A stretch of 17,404 nucleotides of DNA from DATCJY01 sp036562565 (lineage in GTDB: Bacteria; Bacteroidota; Bacteroidia; Flavobacteriales_D; Sanyastnellaceae). Shown here one piece after another: positions 7,857-15,449 of this stretch (positions are counted from its first letter, which is position 1; each line of letters opens with the position of its first letter). A program made the position numbers and the translations under genes. Location of the stretch: positions 1 through 17,404 of the forward strand of contig DATCJY010000071.1 of assembly GCA_036562565.1 (NCBI GenBank), given 5' to 3'. The notes under the pieces are model-generated. The model was given only the letters and a program-made list of their open reading frames with translations. It was not told the origin of the DNA and searched no databases.

Positions 7857-8959
7857 AACACACCTTTGGTGCTTGGCAATTGCATATTGTTCACATCGCG
7901 TTTCACCGCCATTCGAATGGCTTTGGCAAAAGCTTTGAAGATGGATTCAATCTTGTGGTGTTCATTGGTGCCTTCCACTTTGATGTTCAGGTTGCATTTA
8001 GCAGCATCACTAAATGATTTGAAGAAGTGATAGAACATTTCAGTAGGAACATCACCAATTTTTTCGCGTTTGAATTCTGCATCCCACACAATCCAATTGC
8101 GTCCACCAAAGTCAATGGCTACTTGAGCAAGGCAATCATCCATAGGCAGCGTGAAGCCGTAGCGCTCCATTCCGCGCTTGTCTTTTAATGCCAGGGCAAA
8201 CGCTTCACCAAGAGCAATAGCCGTGTCTTCAATGGTGTGGTGTTCATCAATGTGCAAATCGCCTTTGGTCTCAATGGTTAAATCCAGCTGACCATGACGA
8301 GCCAGTTGCTCAAGCATGTGATCAAAGAATGCAAGTCCTGTAGAGATGGAGGATTTGCCCGTACCATCGGGGTTGAGCTCTATTTTGATTTGCGTCTCCT
8401 TTGTGTTGCGCTTATGTACAATTGCGCGAGATGAATGGCACAGCAATTCATAAATTTCATCCCAAGAGCTAACTATCAAAGTGTCATTGCTTGAGTGCTG
8501 GTGGTTGCCATTGTGTATGAATATGGACTTTGCACCAAGGTTCTTTGCGAGTTGAATATCTGTTGGGCGGTCACCGATGACATAGGAGTTTTCCAAATCA
8601 TAATCACCATTGAGGTATTTGGTGAGCATCCCAATTCCCGGTTTGCGCGTTGGCAGATTTTCGTGTTCGAATGATTTATCGATGTGTATATCCGCAAATT
8701 TGATTCCTTCATTTTCCAAAATGTTGAGCAACATTTTTTGAACGGCATCAAACTTATCTTGCGGATAACTTTCCGTGCCTAGGCCATCTTGATTGGTTAC
8801 CATGACTATTTCATAATCCGTAGTGCTACAGATTTTATATAGGTTGCGGATAACGCCCGGTAACAATTCTAGTTGAGAGAGCTCATCTACCTGAAAGGTG
8901 ATGGGAGGCTCTTTTATAATGGTGCCGTCTCTATCAATTAGCAGTAGCTTTTTTCTCAT
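7853..8959 (-). CDS. hisB: HisB: bifunctional histidinol-phosphatase / imidazoleglycerol-phosphate dehydratase
   Basis: This 368-residue fusion catalyses the dehydration of imidazole glycerol phosphate and the dephosphorylation of histidinol phosphate. The N-terminal HAD phosphatase (about 1-165) shows DRDGT with Asp9 and Asp11, VTNQDGLGT, and VIGDRPTDIQLAKNLG. The C-terminal IGPD domain (about 180-368) carries the two manganese-binding repeats DEHHTIEDT and NEHHKIESIFKA. In the phosphatase loop where the Escherichia coli enzyme has a Cys/His zinc site, this protein reads KSFEHENLPTRKPG and has no cysteine, so the structural zinc site appears to be absent. The start lies 26 bases inside hisC, the largest overlap in the operon. 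It is supported by the HAD motif, which begins 7 residues later. Confidence 0.96.
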   Translation of the reverse strand: MRKKLLLIDRDGTIIKEPPITFQVDELSQLELLPGVIRNLYKICSTTDYEIVMVTNQDGLGTESYPQDKFDAVQKMLLNILENEGIKFADIHIDKSFEHENLPTRKPGIGMLTKYLNGDYDLENSYVIGDRPTDIQLAKNLGAKSIFIHNGNHQHSSNDTLIVSSWDEIYELLCHSSRAIVHKRNTKETQIKIELNPDGTGKSSISTGLAFFDHMLEQLARHGQLDLTIETKGDLHIDEHHTIEDTAIALGEAFALALKDKRGMERYGFTLPMDDCLAQVAIDFGGRNWIVWDAEFKREKIGDVPTEMFYHFFKSFSDAAKCNLNIKVEGTNEHHKIESIFKAFAKAIRMAVKRDVNNMQLPSTKGVL

Positions 8960-10004
8960 ACTTCATCAGAGTTGTGATTAAGGCTTGATTTTCTTCTTGT
9001 GACCCGATGGTGATGCGTAGGCAGTTTTCACAACCAGGAATAGAAGAACGATTGCGGACTACAATACCGCGTGAGATGAGGTAATGATAGATGGCATCTG
9101 CATCCGTAACACGGATAAGTATAAAGTTGGCTTCGCTTGGGAATACTTTCTTTACAAAAGGAAGCGCACTCAATTGCAATGAAAGAATTTCTCTTGCAAT
9201 CATGAAGTGCTGTACCATTTGCAAAACTTTTTCCTCTTGACTCAATACATTGAGTACAAAGCTTTGAACAGCAGAACCAATGTTATAAGGTGGTTTTACT
9301 TTGTTGATGATGCTGATGATTGCAGGCGAGGCACATGCAAACCCAATGCGGAGTGATGCAAGTCCCCACGCTTTGGAGAGGGTTTGCAAAACCACAAGGT
9401 TTGGATAGTTGTTCAATTCCAATAACCATGATGGTTTGGTGCTGAAGTCAATGTATGCTTCATCTACAACAACAAGACCATGGAATTTCTCCAGCAATGT
9501 TTTGACGTTGTCCACATTGAGCAGGTTACCTGTGGGGTTGTTAGGAGAGCATAGCAAAATCATTTTGGTATGCACATCGATTGCTTCTAGCACCTTTGGA
9601 ACATCCAATTCAAACTCTTCAGTTAGGCGCACTCTTCTTACTTCTACGTCATTGATATCACCACTTACCTCGAACATGCCGTAGGTAGGAGGGCATACAA
9701 TCACATTGTCAATGCGTGGTTCACAGAATGCGCGGAAGAGCATATCGATGCATTCATCACTTCCATTACCGATAAAAATCTGTTCAGGATTTACCGGTTT
9801 GAGTTCGCATAATTTTTTCTTCACTTCCCATTGAAATGGGTCAGGGTAACGGTTAAAGACATCGCCAAGTGGAGAGCCCAAACTGTTTTCGTTGGCATCG
9901 AGAAAAATGCTCGCATTGCCATCGAACTCGTGTCGAGCGCTAGAATAGGGCGTTAGGTTTTTGATGTTTTTTCTTTGAAGCTTGTCGAGGTCGAACTTAT
10001 TCAT
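8934..10004 (-). CDS. hisC: HisC: histidinol-phosphate aminotransferase
   Basis: This 356-residue class II PLP aminotransferase uses glutamate to aminate imidazole acetol phosphate. The PLP-binding Lys211 lies in TLSKAWGLASLRIGF. The other conserved parts are DANENSLGSP at 36-45, the NPTG-type motif SPNNPTGN at 153-160, VVVDEAYIDF at 178-187, and the C-terminal Arg in CLRITIG, which contacts substrate carboxylate or phosphate. The start codon overlaps the hisD stop as ATGA. Confidence 0.97.
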   Translation of the reverse strand: MNKFDLDKLQRKNIKNLTPYSSARHEFDGNASIFLDANENSLGSPLGDVFNRYPDPFQWEVKKKLCELKPVNPEQIFIGNGSDECIDMLFRAFCEPRIDNVIVCPPTYGMFEVSGDINDVEVRRVRLTEEFELDVPKVLEAIDVHTKMILLCSPNNPTGNLLNVDNVKTLLEKFHGLVVVDEAYIDFSTKPSWLLELNNYPNLVVLQTLSKAWGLASLRIGFACASPAIISIINKVKPPYNIGSAVQSFVLNVLSQEEKVLQMVQHFMIAREILSLQLSALPFVKKVFPSEANFILIRVTDADAIYHYLISRGIVVRNRSSIPGCENCLRITIGSQEENQALITTLMKYEKKATAN

Positions 10005-11290
10005 GCGATGTATTTATTTAAACGGATAGAAACTGCGTTTTTATGAGCTGTGAGTCCTTCTGCCTGTGCCATTGTTTCAATGGCCATTGCCAATTGTTGA
10101 AGTCCGTCACGTGTTATTTTCTGGAAAGTAATTTTTTTGATGAATGAATCAAGTGATACACCACTGTATGCTTTTGCATTACCACTTGTGGGCAAGGTAT
10201 GGTTGGTACCTGAAGCATAATCCCCCGCGCTTTCAGGAGTATATGCTCCGATAAATACAGAACCTGCATTTCTCACTTCATTGGCAAGTTCTTCTGCATG
10301 CTCACATGCGATTATCAAGTGCTCAGGAGCATACGAATTTGAGAACGCCATGCATTGTTGCAATGTGTTGAAGCAAATGAAGCGGCTGTTACTGAGCGAA
10401 GCTGTTGCCAATTCCTTACGAGGCAGTTGATTCAGTTGTTTTAGCAATTCCTCTTGGCAACGCATCATCCATTCTTTATCTGTGCAGAGGAGAATAACTT
10501 GCGAATCGCTGCCATGCTCTGCTTGAGACAGCAGATCAGCTGCAACAAAAGACGGATTGGATGTGCGGTCGGCAATGACTAAAACCTCAGATGGGCCTGC
10601 CGGCATATCAATGGCAGTACCCTCTTGTTGTGCCAACATTTTCGCACAAGTCACATATTGATTGCCCGGTCCGAAAATCTTGTCCACCTTAGGAATGGAT
10701 TCAGTGCCATATGCCATGGCGGCAATGGCTTGCGCACCACCTGTTTTGAAAATACGGGATACACCTGCCACACTGGCTGCGTGCAATATGGCGGGATGAA
10801 CGTTGCCATTAGCATCAGGAGGTGTGCACAGGATGATTTCTTTGCAACCCGCAATTTGAGCAGGGATGGCGAGCATCAATACGGTAGAAAAAAGCGGAGC
10901 GCTACCTCCGGGTATATACAAGCCAACGCGATCAATGGCTACGCTCTTGCGCCAGCATTGCACGCCCGGCATGGTTTCAATAAAGCGTGACTGCTCTTGT
11001 TGAGCGCTATGAAATTTGCGAATGTTTTCAGCAGCAATATGGATGGCCTTGTCCAACTCAGGTGAGATGGCTGAAGTGGCATTCTTTATTTCTTGCGGTG
11101 ATACGGCAAGACTCGTAAGCGATGATTTGTCGAATTGAAGAGCAAACTGAAACAGTGCGCGGTCTCCTTCTTTTTTCACGTTCTTCATGATGCCCTGTAC
11201 CGAAGAGCGCAAAGTAGAGTAGTCCAAAGAAGGACGCTTTTGCAGCACTTTCCATTCACTTACGTCCGGATTTTGGAGTATCTCAATCAT
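10001..11290 (-). CDS. hisD: HisD: histidinol dehydrogenase
   Basis: This 429-residue enzyme oxidises L-histidinol to L-histidine with two NAD+, the last step of the pathway. The zinc ligands Gln256, His259 (AEHGSDSQ), Asp357 (ESAGDYASG) and His416 (TAHKNAV), and the catalytic Glu323-His324 (APEHLI), are all present with a constant offset of three from the Escherichia coli numbering. The family motifs GPGNQYV and DMPAGPSEVLVIAD are also seen. It starts 4 bases after the hisG stop. Confidence 0.98.
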   Translation of the reverse strand: MIEILQNPDVSEWKVLQKRPSLDYSTLRSSVQGIMKNVKKEGDRALFQFALQFDKSSLTSLAVSPQEIKNATSAISPELDKAIHIAAENIRKFHSAQQEQSRFIETMPGVQCWRKSVAIDRVGLYIPGGSAPLFSTVLMLAIPAQIAGCKEIILCTPPDANGNVHPAILHAASVAGVSRIFKTGGAQAIAAMAYGTESIPKVDKIFGPGNQYVTCAKMLAQQEGTAIDMPAGPSEVLVIADRTSNPSFVAADLLSQAEHGSDSQVILLCTDKEWMMRCQEELLKQLNQLPRKELATASLSNSRFICFNTLQQCMAFSNSYAPEHLIIACEHAEELANEVRNAGSVFIGAYTPESAGDYASGTNHTLPTSGNAKAYSGVSLDSFIKKITFQKITRDGLQQLAMAIETMAQAEGLTAHKNAVSIRLNKYIA

Positions 11291-11294
11291 CGCC

Positions 11295-12149
11295 TCAGAT
11301 AATCATCTTTTCGATAGGTACCACCAGAATTCCTTCCGCACCTGTTTCTTTCAATTTATCGATAATTTGCCAGAAGTCATCTTCTTCAATCAGCGATTGG
11401 ATAGAGCTCCAGCCTTCAATAGCAAGGGATACTACTGTGGGGCTCTTCATGCCGGGAAGTATTTTATAAATCTCTTCCAGTTTATCGTTAGGTGCGTTAA
11501 GAATGATGTATTTGTTTTTTCTAGCCTTGGCAACAGCTCTGATACGCCAGAGCAGTTTGTCAATAATAGCAAGTTTTGCTTGCGATAGTTCCGGTTTGCG
11601 AATCAGTACCGCTTCGGATTTCATCACGGTTTCTGCTTCTTTCAAACCATTTGTAAAAAGCGTACTACCGGAACTCACCAAGTCGCAAATCGCATCGGCA
11701 AGACCGATACCCGGTGCTATCTCCACTGAACCACTGATGACGTGTATGTCAGATTCAACGCCTCGTTCATTGAGGAAGCTGCGCAAGATATTCGGGTAGC
11801 TCGTAGCAATGCGTTTTCCTTTAAGGAACGAGGTGTCAGTGTATTCATCCCCGCGTTGTACCGCAATGGCCAATCGACATTTGCCAAACCCTAGACGCTC
11901 AATAATCTGAGTGTTGCTTTTGGTTTCAAGCAAAACGTTTTCACCTACGATTCCGATATCTGCCACACCATCTTGTACATATTGCGGGATATCGTCATCT
12001 CTGAGGAAAAAGATTTCCATTGGAAAGTTATCGGCCTCGCTTTTGAGTTTATTAGGTCCAATGCTCAAGCCAATTCCACATTCTTTGAGCAGGCGCACAC
12101 TGTCCTCATAGAGACGACCCGATTTCTGTATTGCGATTTTTACGTTCAT
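11295..12149 (-). CDS. hisG: HisG: ATP phosphoribosyltransferase, long form
   Basis: This 284-residue enzyme catalyses the committed step, the condensation of PRPP with ATP. The catalytic part includes GVADIGIVGENVLLE at 61-75 and the PRPP loop DLVSSGSTLFTNG at 156-168. Residues from about 207 onward, including SLAIEGWSSIQ and ILVVPIEKMII, form the ACT-like regulatory domain of the long HisG class, so no HisZ partner is needed and feedback inhibition by histidine is expected. It is the first structural gene of the operon and lies behind an attenuator. Confidence 0.97.
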   Translation of the reverse strand: MNVKIAIQKSGRLYEDSVRLLKECGIGLSIGPNKLKSEADNFPMEIFFLRDDDIPQYVQDGVADIGIVGENVLLETKSNTQIIERLGFGKCRLAIAVQRGDEYTDTSFLKGKRIATSYPNILRSFLNERGVESDIHVISGSVEIAPGIGLADAICDLVSSGSTLFTNGLKEAETVMKSEAVLIRKPELSQAKLAIIDKLLWRIRAVAKARKNKYIILNAPNDKLEEIYKILPGMKSPTVVSLAIEGWSSIQSLIEEDDFWQIIDKLKETGAEGILVVPIEKMII

Positions 12150-12172
12150 AGTATGGCGAAGTCATTAAAACG

Positions 12173-12205
12173 CAGAGGGCTTACCAACAATCGGTAAGCC
12201 CTCTG
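12173..12205 (-). terminator. Attenuator terminator in the his leader
   Basis: In minus-strand sense, CAGAGGGCTTACC (12205-12193) pairs perfectly with GGTAAGCCCTCTG (12185-12173), giving 13 bp with a 7-nt loop. CG and T4 follow (T4 at 12170-12167). It lies 23 bases upstream of the hisG start codon and inside the operon's own transcript, so it is placed to stop transcription before hisG. No + strand gene ends near it. Confidence 0.85.
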
Positions 12206-12260
12206 GATATTAATTGTTATTTTCTTAAATACATTAACAATCACCCCTTCTTACTTACCG
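12192..12260 (-). promoter_or_regulatory. Predicted his antiterminator pairing
   Basis: CGGTAAG within the leader ORF (12260-12254, codons 15-17) is the exact reverse complement of CTTACCG at 12198-12192, which contains the inner end of the terminator's 5' arm. Seven pairs can form across a 55-nt loop, and doing so removes six pairs from the terminator stem. The leader segment repeats the GGTAAG of the terminator's 3' arm, which is the expected layout of competing strands in attenuation. Confidence 0.7.
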
Positions 12261-12303
12261 GGAAGCAGAAATAATGATGATGAAAATGTACTGATAATTT
12301 CAT
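12241..12303 (-). CDS. hisL: His operon leader peptide (HisL-like)
   Basis: A 20-codon ORF runs from ATG at 12303 to TGA at 12241 and encodes MKLSVHFHHHYFCFPVSKKG. Codons 6, 8, 9 and 10 are all CAT (His); four of 20 residues are His, three of them in a row. It lies between a promoter (12345-12375) and a terminator hairpin, upstream of a complete his operon. Its role would be to sense charged tRNA-His: a ribosome stalled at codons 8-10 should have its leading edge near 12263-12270, leaving CGGTAAG (12260-12254) free. A ribosome reaching the stop would cover that segment and allow the terminator to form. The footprint estimates are inference; the ORF, codons and pairing are read directly. The peptide does not resemble the enterobacterial HisL sequence beyond the His run. 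Confidence 0.85.
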   Translation of the reverse strand: MKLSVHFHHHYFCFPVSKKG

Positions 12304-12344
12304 ATAGCTTAAAAGAGCAAAATGCGTGCTCGAATAATCGGCCG

Positions 12345-12375
12345 CAATGTTATGTAGGAATCATTCTAAAACCAA
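12345..12375 (-). promoter_or_regulatory. Promoter of the his operon
   Basis: On the minus strand TTG (12375-12373, within a T-rich TTTG) is followed by 20 bases and TAACATTG (12352-12345), which matches the Bacteroidota -7 consensus TAnnTTTG at five of six defined positions. The spacing is ideal. Transcription would start near 12338, about 35 nt before the leader peptide ATG. Confidence 0.6.
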
Positions 12376-12529
12376 AAAAATGTTATAGATATGAACGAAT
12401 CTTCAGCCAACGTTGTATTCCCCTTTACAATTCAGGCATGGTAGTGAATAATTCAGATTTATTGCGGTGTGAAAAGTGTAATATAGAACCAACTTGCAAC
12501 ATCTACCTTCGTTGCAAAACCATTAATGC
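12376..12529. other. Divergent spacer between his promoter and lipoprotein gene
   Basis: No gene is seen here. A + strand -7-like box TACCTTCG at 12504-12511 (five of six defined positions) lies 18 bases before the lipoprotein ATG, but no TTG is found at the matching -33 position. The promoter of the + operon therefore remains uncertain. Confidence 0.4.
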
Positions 12530-13243
12530 ATGAAAAATTATAGCTATGCTTTTGTTCTGCTAACGATATTGCTTTCAAGCTGTTTCAACTGTGTGGAGCA
12601 GTCAGGCATCATAAAAGAAGAAGAACGCGCAGTGACCGAGTTCAGCACCATAGAGCTGGACGGCTCGATGGATGTAATCATTAAAAATAGGTTGCTGAGT
12701 GAGAAAAATCGAGTGGTAGTGCGTGCAGATGAAAATGTGTTACCGCATGTGAAAACCCTGCAACAAGGTAGCAAATTGAAACTGGATCTTAAAAAATGTG
12801 TAAAAGGAAACAGTCCCATTGAGGTGTTTGTGTACGTCAATGAGATTAGCAAGGTAGAGAATGATGGTTCAGGAACCATTCATTCTGAGAATATGCTGAA
12901 GACTGACAGGTTTGATATTGATCTCAATGGTAGCGGAAGCATCAGCTTAAACGTTAGGGCCAACCGAGTTAACGTTGAGAATGATGGCTCGGGAAGAATC
13001 CACTTAACAGGCAATGCCAATATGTTGGAAGTGGATCATGGAGGTTCCGGGATATCAGAACTGTTCGATTTTCAAACTAAGGAAGCAAAAGTGGACTTGG
13101 ATGGCAGCGGAATTGTGAATGTCTGTGCCACTGATAAAATGAATTTGAGCTTAAATGGTAGTGGTTCCATTAGATATAAAGGATCACCGAAGGAATTAAA
13201 AACGAACAAAAATGGGTCAGGAGAAATCCTTGAAGCTAAATAA
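12530..13243 (+). CDS. DUF2807 (head GIN domain) lipoprotein
   Basis: This 237-residue exported protein starts with a lipoprotein signal peptide: K2, a hydrophobic run at about 7-15, and lipobox LSSC with Cys18 as the predicted lipidated residue. The mature part carries seven GSG motifs, mostly (N/D)GSG, at 113, 134, 153, 172, 192, 210 and 229, spaced 18-21 residues apart. This is the periodicity of the single-sheet beta-helix turns of DUF2807 proteins common in Bacteroidota. The segment FSTIELDGSMDVII at 38-51 is the family's typical entry strand. Function in the family is not established; a cell-envelope or adhesin-like role is often suggested. It overlaps the next gene by 32 bases, so the two are probably co-transcribed. 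Confidence 0.88.
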   Translation: MKNYSYAFVLLTILLSSCFNCVEQSGIIKEEERAVTEFSTIELDGSMDVIIKNRLLSEKNRVVVRADENVLPHVKTLQQGSKLKLDLKKCVKGNSPIEVFVYVNEISKVENDGSGTIHSENMLKTDRFDIDLNGSGSISLNVRANRVNVENDGSGRIHLTGNANMLEVDHGGSGISELFDFQTKEAKVDLDGSGIVNVCATDKMNLSLNGSGSIRYKGSPKELKTNKNGSGEILEAK

Positions 13244-14045
13244 GAAGAGAGCCGATGAATTCCTGAAGTCGCTGGATGAGAGGGCTTCGAAGAAGAGTGA
13301 ATTGGTGTATCAGGCCATTATCGTATCACTGGTGGTGCACATTTTCATTCTTTTCGTAACCCAAATGTTGACTCAAGATAACCGCATCGCGAAAGATGCA
13401 GTTCAATTCATGCCACTTGAGATGGACATGGTGGAAGAGCAGGCCCTTGAAGAACGTGATGTACCGTTGCAGCAGGAGTCACAAGTGGCTTCGGGAGAGT
13501 TGCGCAATCTCGTGGCCAATGAGCTATCTGCTCGCTCCGCAGTGCAAAGGAGCTACCGCGGCATGACGCAGCAACAAATCAATGAGCAGGTTTATAATGA
13601 ACTGAAGAATCTCGAAGCTGAGGAGTTTGCTCGCCTCAAGGAAGGTCGCCCAGATGCTCCGAGTGCGTCTTCCGATAAGCCGGTAAAAATGGAAAGCCTT
13701 GAGAAATCAAGTGAGTACGATTGGTATAAAGAGAAGCAATCCGGAGGTAACAACACCAGTTATGAAGGCAATGTTACCGCCTCTTATAGCATGGGGAGCA
13801 GGAGCAATTTGCGCAACCCGACACCGACATATCGCTGTAAAGTACCGGGTAAGGTGGTCATGAAGGTCACCATCAATGCTTTGGGAAGTGTAACAGATGT
13901 AGTAATCGACCAAAATAAGTCCTCTTTGGACGAATGCCTCAGAACGGAATCAGAAAAGTATGCCCGTCTCTGGAAGTTTGATGCACCTGCTAATGCGCCT
14001 AAAAAGTATGAGGGGACTATCACTTTTACATTTAGTGCGCAGTAA
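13212..14045 (+). CDS. TonB-like single-pass periplasmic protein
   Basis: This 277-residue protein has a short basic cytoplasmic N-terminus, one transmembrane helix at about 31-52, an acidic and glutamine-rich periplasmic region (about 60-200) and a C-terminal domain at about 205-277. The last part, YRCKVPGKVVMKVTINALGSV followed by a second cysteine at 242 and ending GTITFTF, resembles the TonB C-terminal fold as found in Bacteroidota energy-transducer-like proteins; Cys209 and Cys242 could form a disulfide. No ExbB/ExbD genes are nearby and the usual proline-rich spacer is weak, so a true energy-transducing role is uncertain. The ATG at 13212 lies 32 bases inside the DUF2807 gene. The next in-frame candidate starts are rare codons at the membrane helix, so this start is preferred. 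It ends 8 bases before the stop of the opposing gene. Confidence 0.75.
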   Translation: MGQEKSLKLNKKRADEFLKSLDERASKKSELVYQAIIVSLVVHIFILFVTQMLTQDNRIAKDAVQFMPLEMDMVEEQALEERDVPLQQESQVASGELRNLVANELSARSAVQRSYRGMTQQQINEQVYNELKNLEAEEFARLKEGRPDAPSASSDKPVKMESLEKSSEYDWYKEKQSGGNNTSYEGNVTASYSMGSRSNLRNPTPTYRCKVPGKVVMKVTINALGSVTDVVIDQNKSSLDECLRTESEKYARLWKFDAPANAPKKYEGTITFTFSAQ

Positions 14046-14053
14046 TACGTGAT

Positions 14054-15268
14054 TTACACCTGAGCGTAATCGCTCAAATATTCATAATGTGGTGTGAGCT
14101 TGCCATCAAGTGTAGTTTCTGTTCCTTTCCAAATCAAATCGTGAGGGTCTGACTCCAACAGGAGCGGAAGGATATTGTTCAGCAATTCATTTCCGAAGTC
14201 TTCAGAAGCATCGCGTGGAAGCTCGCAAGGCAGATTGTCGATTGCCATTACACAGATGGCGTTATCATCTCGCCAATTTACTTCTTTTTGCTCGAAACGA
14301 TGGTAGCCATATAATGGATCCGAAATCTTTGACGCCCTGATGGTTGGAGCGATAGGTCCGTCAACATCGCAACTTACATCGGCAATGACCATGCACTTCC
14401 AGTCAGGAGATGCCAAATCTTCTTTGGTGATGAGCACCGGATTACCGGATGCCCATAGGTGACAAGCGATATAAAGGTCAGCACCTTTTACTGTTTCAGC
14501 AAGGGTAGAAACGTATGCCTCCGGGTTGGCATAAAAATCCTTTTTATCAAAGGTGCCGTTGTCTTTGCGCTTGTAATACTCATGCGTATCCAGGTGCACA
14601 TACACCGGCTGATCAAATTGTTTGTTTAAGAAATCCTCTTCACTCACTTCGGTGATAGGAAGCATTTTCATGATTTCACGAGCACCGTTACCTACGCGAC
14701 CATAACCGGTCAACACGATTTTGGTTTGTGGCGGAAGTTGAATCTTTTTCATTTCTTCCTCCATCTCGTTGCGGTCAACGCAATCGCTTGGCGACTTGAG
14801 CTCAAAGAGATTGTGCTTTAATCCAAAAGCTCTGAAACCTTCATACGCACCAACGATTCCGGCATATCTGCCAAAGCCGATGAGGCGTTTGCCATCCGTT
14901 CCTTTCAGGATTTCATAATCGATAAGGCGAATCTTCTTGTCGAGAATGGCACGCAATAGTTTGGCGTTGTAAGGCTGTTTTTTGATGGTATGGGAAAAGA
15001 ACATATAAGTCTTTCCCGGTATAAGCATCTCGATAGGAACTTCTTTTACGCCTATGAGCAAATCGCAATCAGAGAGGTCTTCAGAGAGCTCAATTCCAGC
15101 GGTTTTGTACTCTTCATCGCGAAACCTTCTGATATCACTCGGCTGTACAACTACGTCAACATGAGGGTATTTCTTCTTAAGGGTTGCACATTGTTCAGGA
15201 GTGAGGGCAACACGAAAGTCATTGGGAATTTTGCCTTCTCTGATGATGCCGATTTTCTTAATAGTCAT
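14054..15268 (-). CDS. AlaDH/PNT-family dehydrogenase, lysine-ketoglutarate reductase-like
   Basis: This is a 404-residue NAD(P)-dependent dehydrogenase when started at ATG 15268; an upstream TTG at 15283 would add five residues and is less likely. The N-terminal domain has the Ala_PNT pattern REGKIPNDFRVALTPEQC. It continues with MFFSHTIKKQPYNAKLLRAI, IRLIDYEIL and FGRYAGIVGAYEG, which closely recall the LKR half of alpha-aminoadipic semialdehyde synthase. The nucleotide-binding fold follows with VLTGYGRVGNGA, then VIADVSCDVDGPI and MAIDNLPCELPRDASEDFG, again LKR-like. Such Bacteroidota proteins are annotated variously as alanine dehydrogenase or saccharopine dehydrogenase. The fused SDH half of AASS is absent here. 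The reaction (saccharopine formation or cleavage, or another 2-oxo acid amination) is not settled by the sequence. Confidence 0.8.
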   Translation of the reverse strand: MTIKKIGIIREGKIPNDFRVALTPEQCATLKKKYPHVDVVVQPSDIRRFRDEEYKTAGIELSEDLSDCDLLIGVKEVPIEMLIPGKTYMFFSHTIKKQPYNAKLLRAILDKKIRLIDYEILKGTDGKRLIGFGRYAGIVGAYEGFRAFGLKHNLFELKSPSDCVDRNEMEEEMKKIQLPPQTKIVLTGYGRVGNGAREIMKMLPITEVSEEDFLNKQFDQPVYVHLDTHEYYKRKDNGTFDKKDFYANPEAYVSTLAETVKGADLYIACHLWASGNPVLITKEDLASPDWKCMVIADVSCDVDGPIAPTIRASKISDPLYGYHRFEQKEVNWRDDNAICVMAIDNLPCELPRDASEDFGNELLNNILPLLLESDPHDLIWKGTETTLDGKLTPHYEYLSDYAQV

Positions 15269-15295
15269 AAGTAGTTGTTCCAAAATTGCGGTGCG

Positions 15296-15326
15296 CGAAA
15301 TTATACACGCATACCGTTTTTACCAG
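15296..15326 (-). promoter_or_regulatory. Possible promoter of the LKR-like gene
   Basis: On the minus strand TAATTTCG (15303-15296) matches TAnnTTTG at five of six defined positions, with CTG instead of TTG exactly 20 bases upstream (15326-15324). The start site would be near 15290, about 20 nt before the ATG at 15268. Confidence 0.35.
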
Positions 15327-15362
15327 CCTTGTGTGAAATTGGTTTTTGAGAAAATCTAACAG

Positions 15363-15391
15363 ATTCACCCCTAGGTGAATTCGTATATTTG
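15363..15391 (+). promoter_or_regulatory. ssrA promoter region with operator-like inverted repeat
   Basis: TATATTTG at 15384-15391 is a perfect Bacteroidota -7 element for the tmRNA gene. No TTG lies at the expected -33 position. That place is taken by a perfect inverted repeat, ATTCACC (15363-15369), CCTA, GGTGAAT (15374-15380), ending 3 bases before the -7 box. Transcription would start near 15398, giving a leader of about 52 nt to be trimmed from pre-tmRNA. Confidence 0.5.
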
Positions 15392-15449
15392 CGGCATTCT
15401 TTGACATATATTCTTTCAAGCTTGTTTCCGCGTATGAAACAAAATTGAA

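Noticed and set aside
14061..14076. Inverted repeat TGAGCG-TAAT-CGCTCA at the convergent gene junction, as a possible terminator
   Set aside because: It lies within the last codons of the LKR-like gene and has no T tract on either side.
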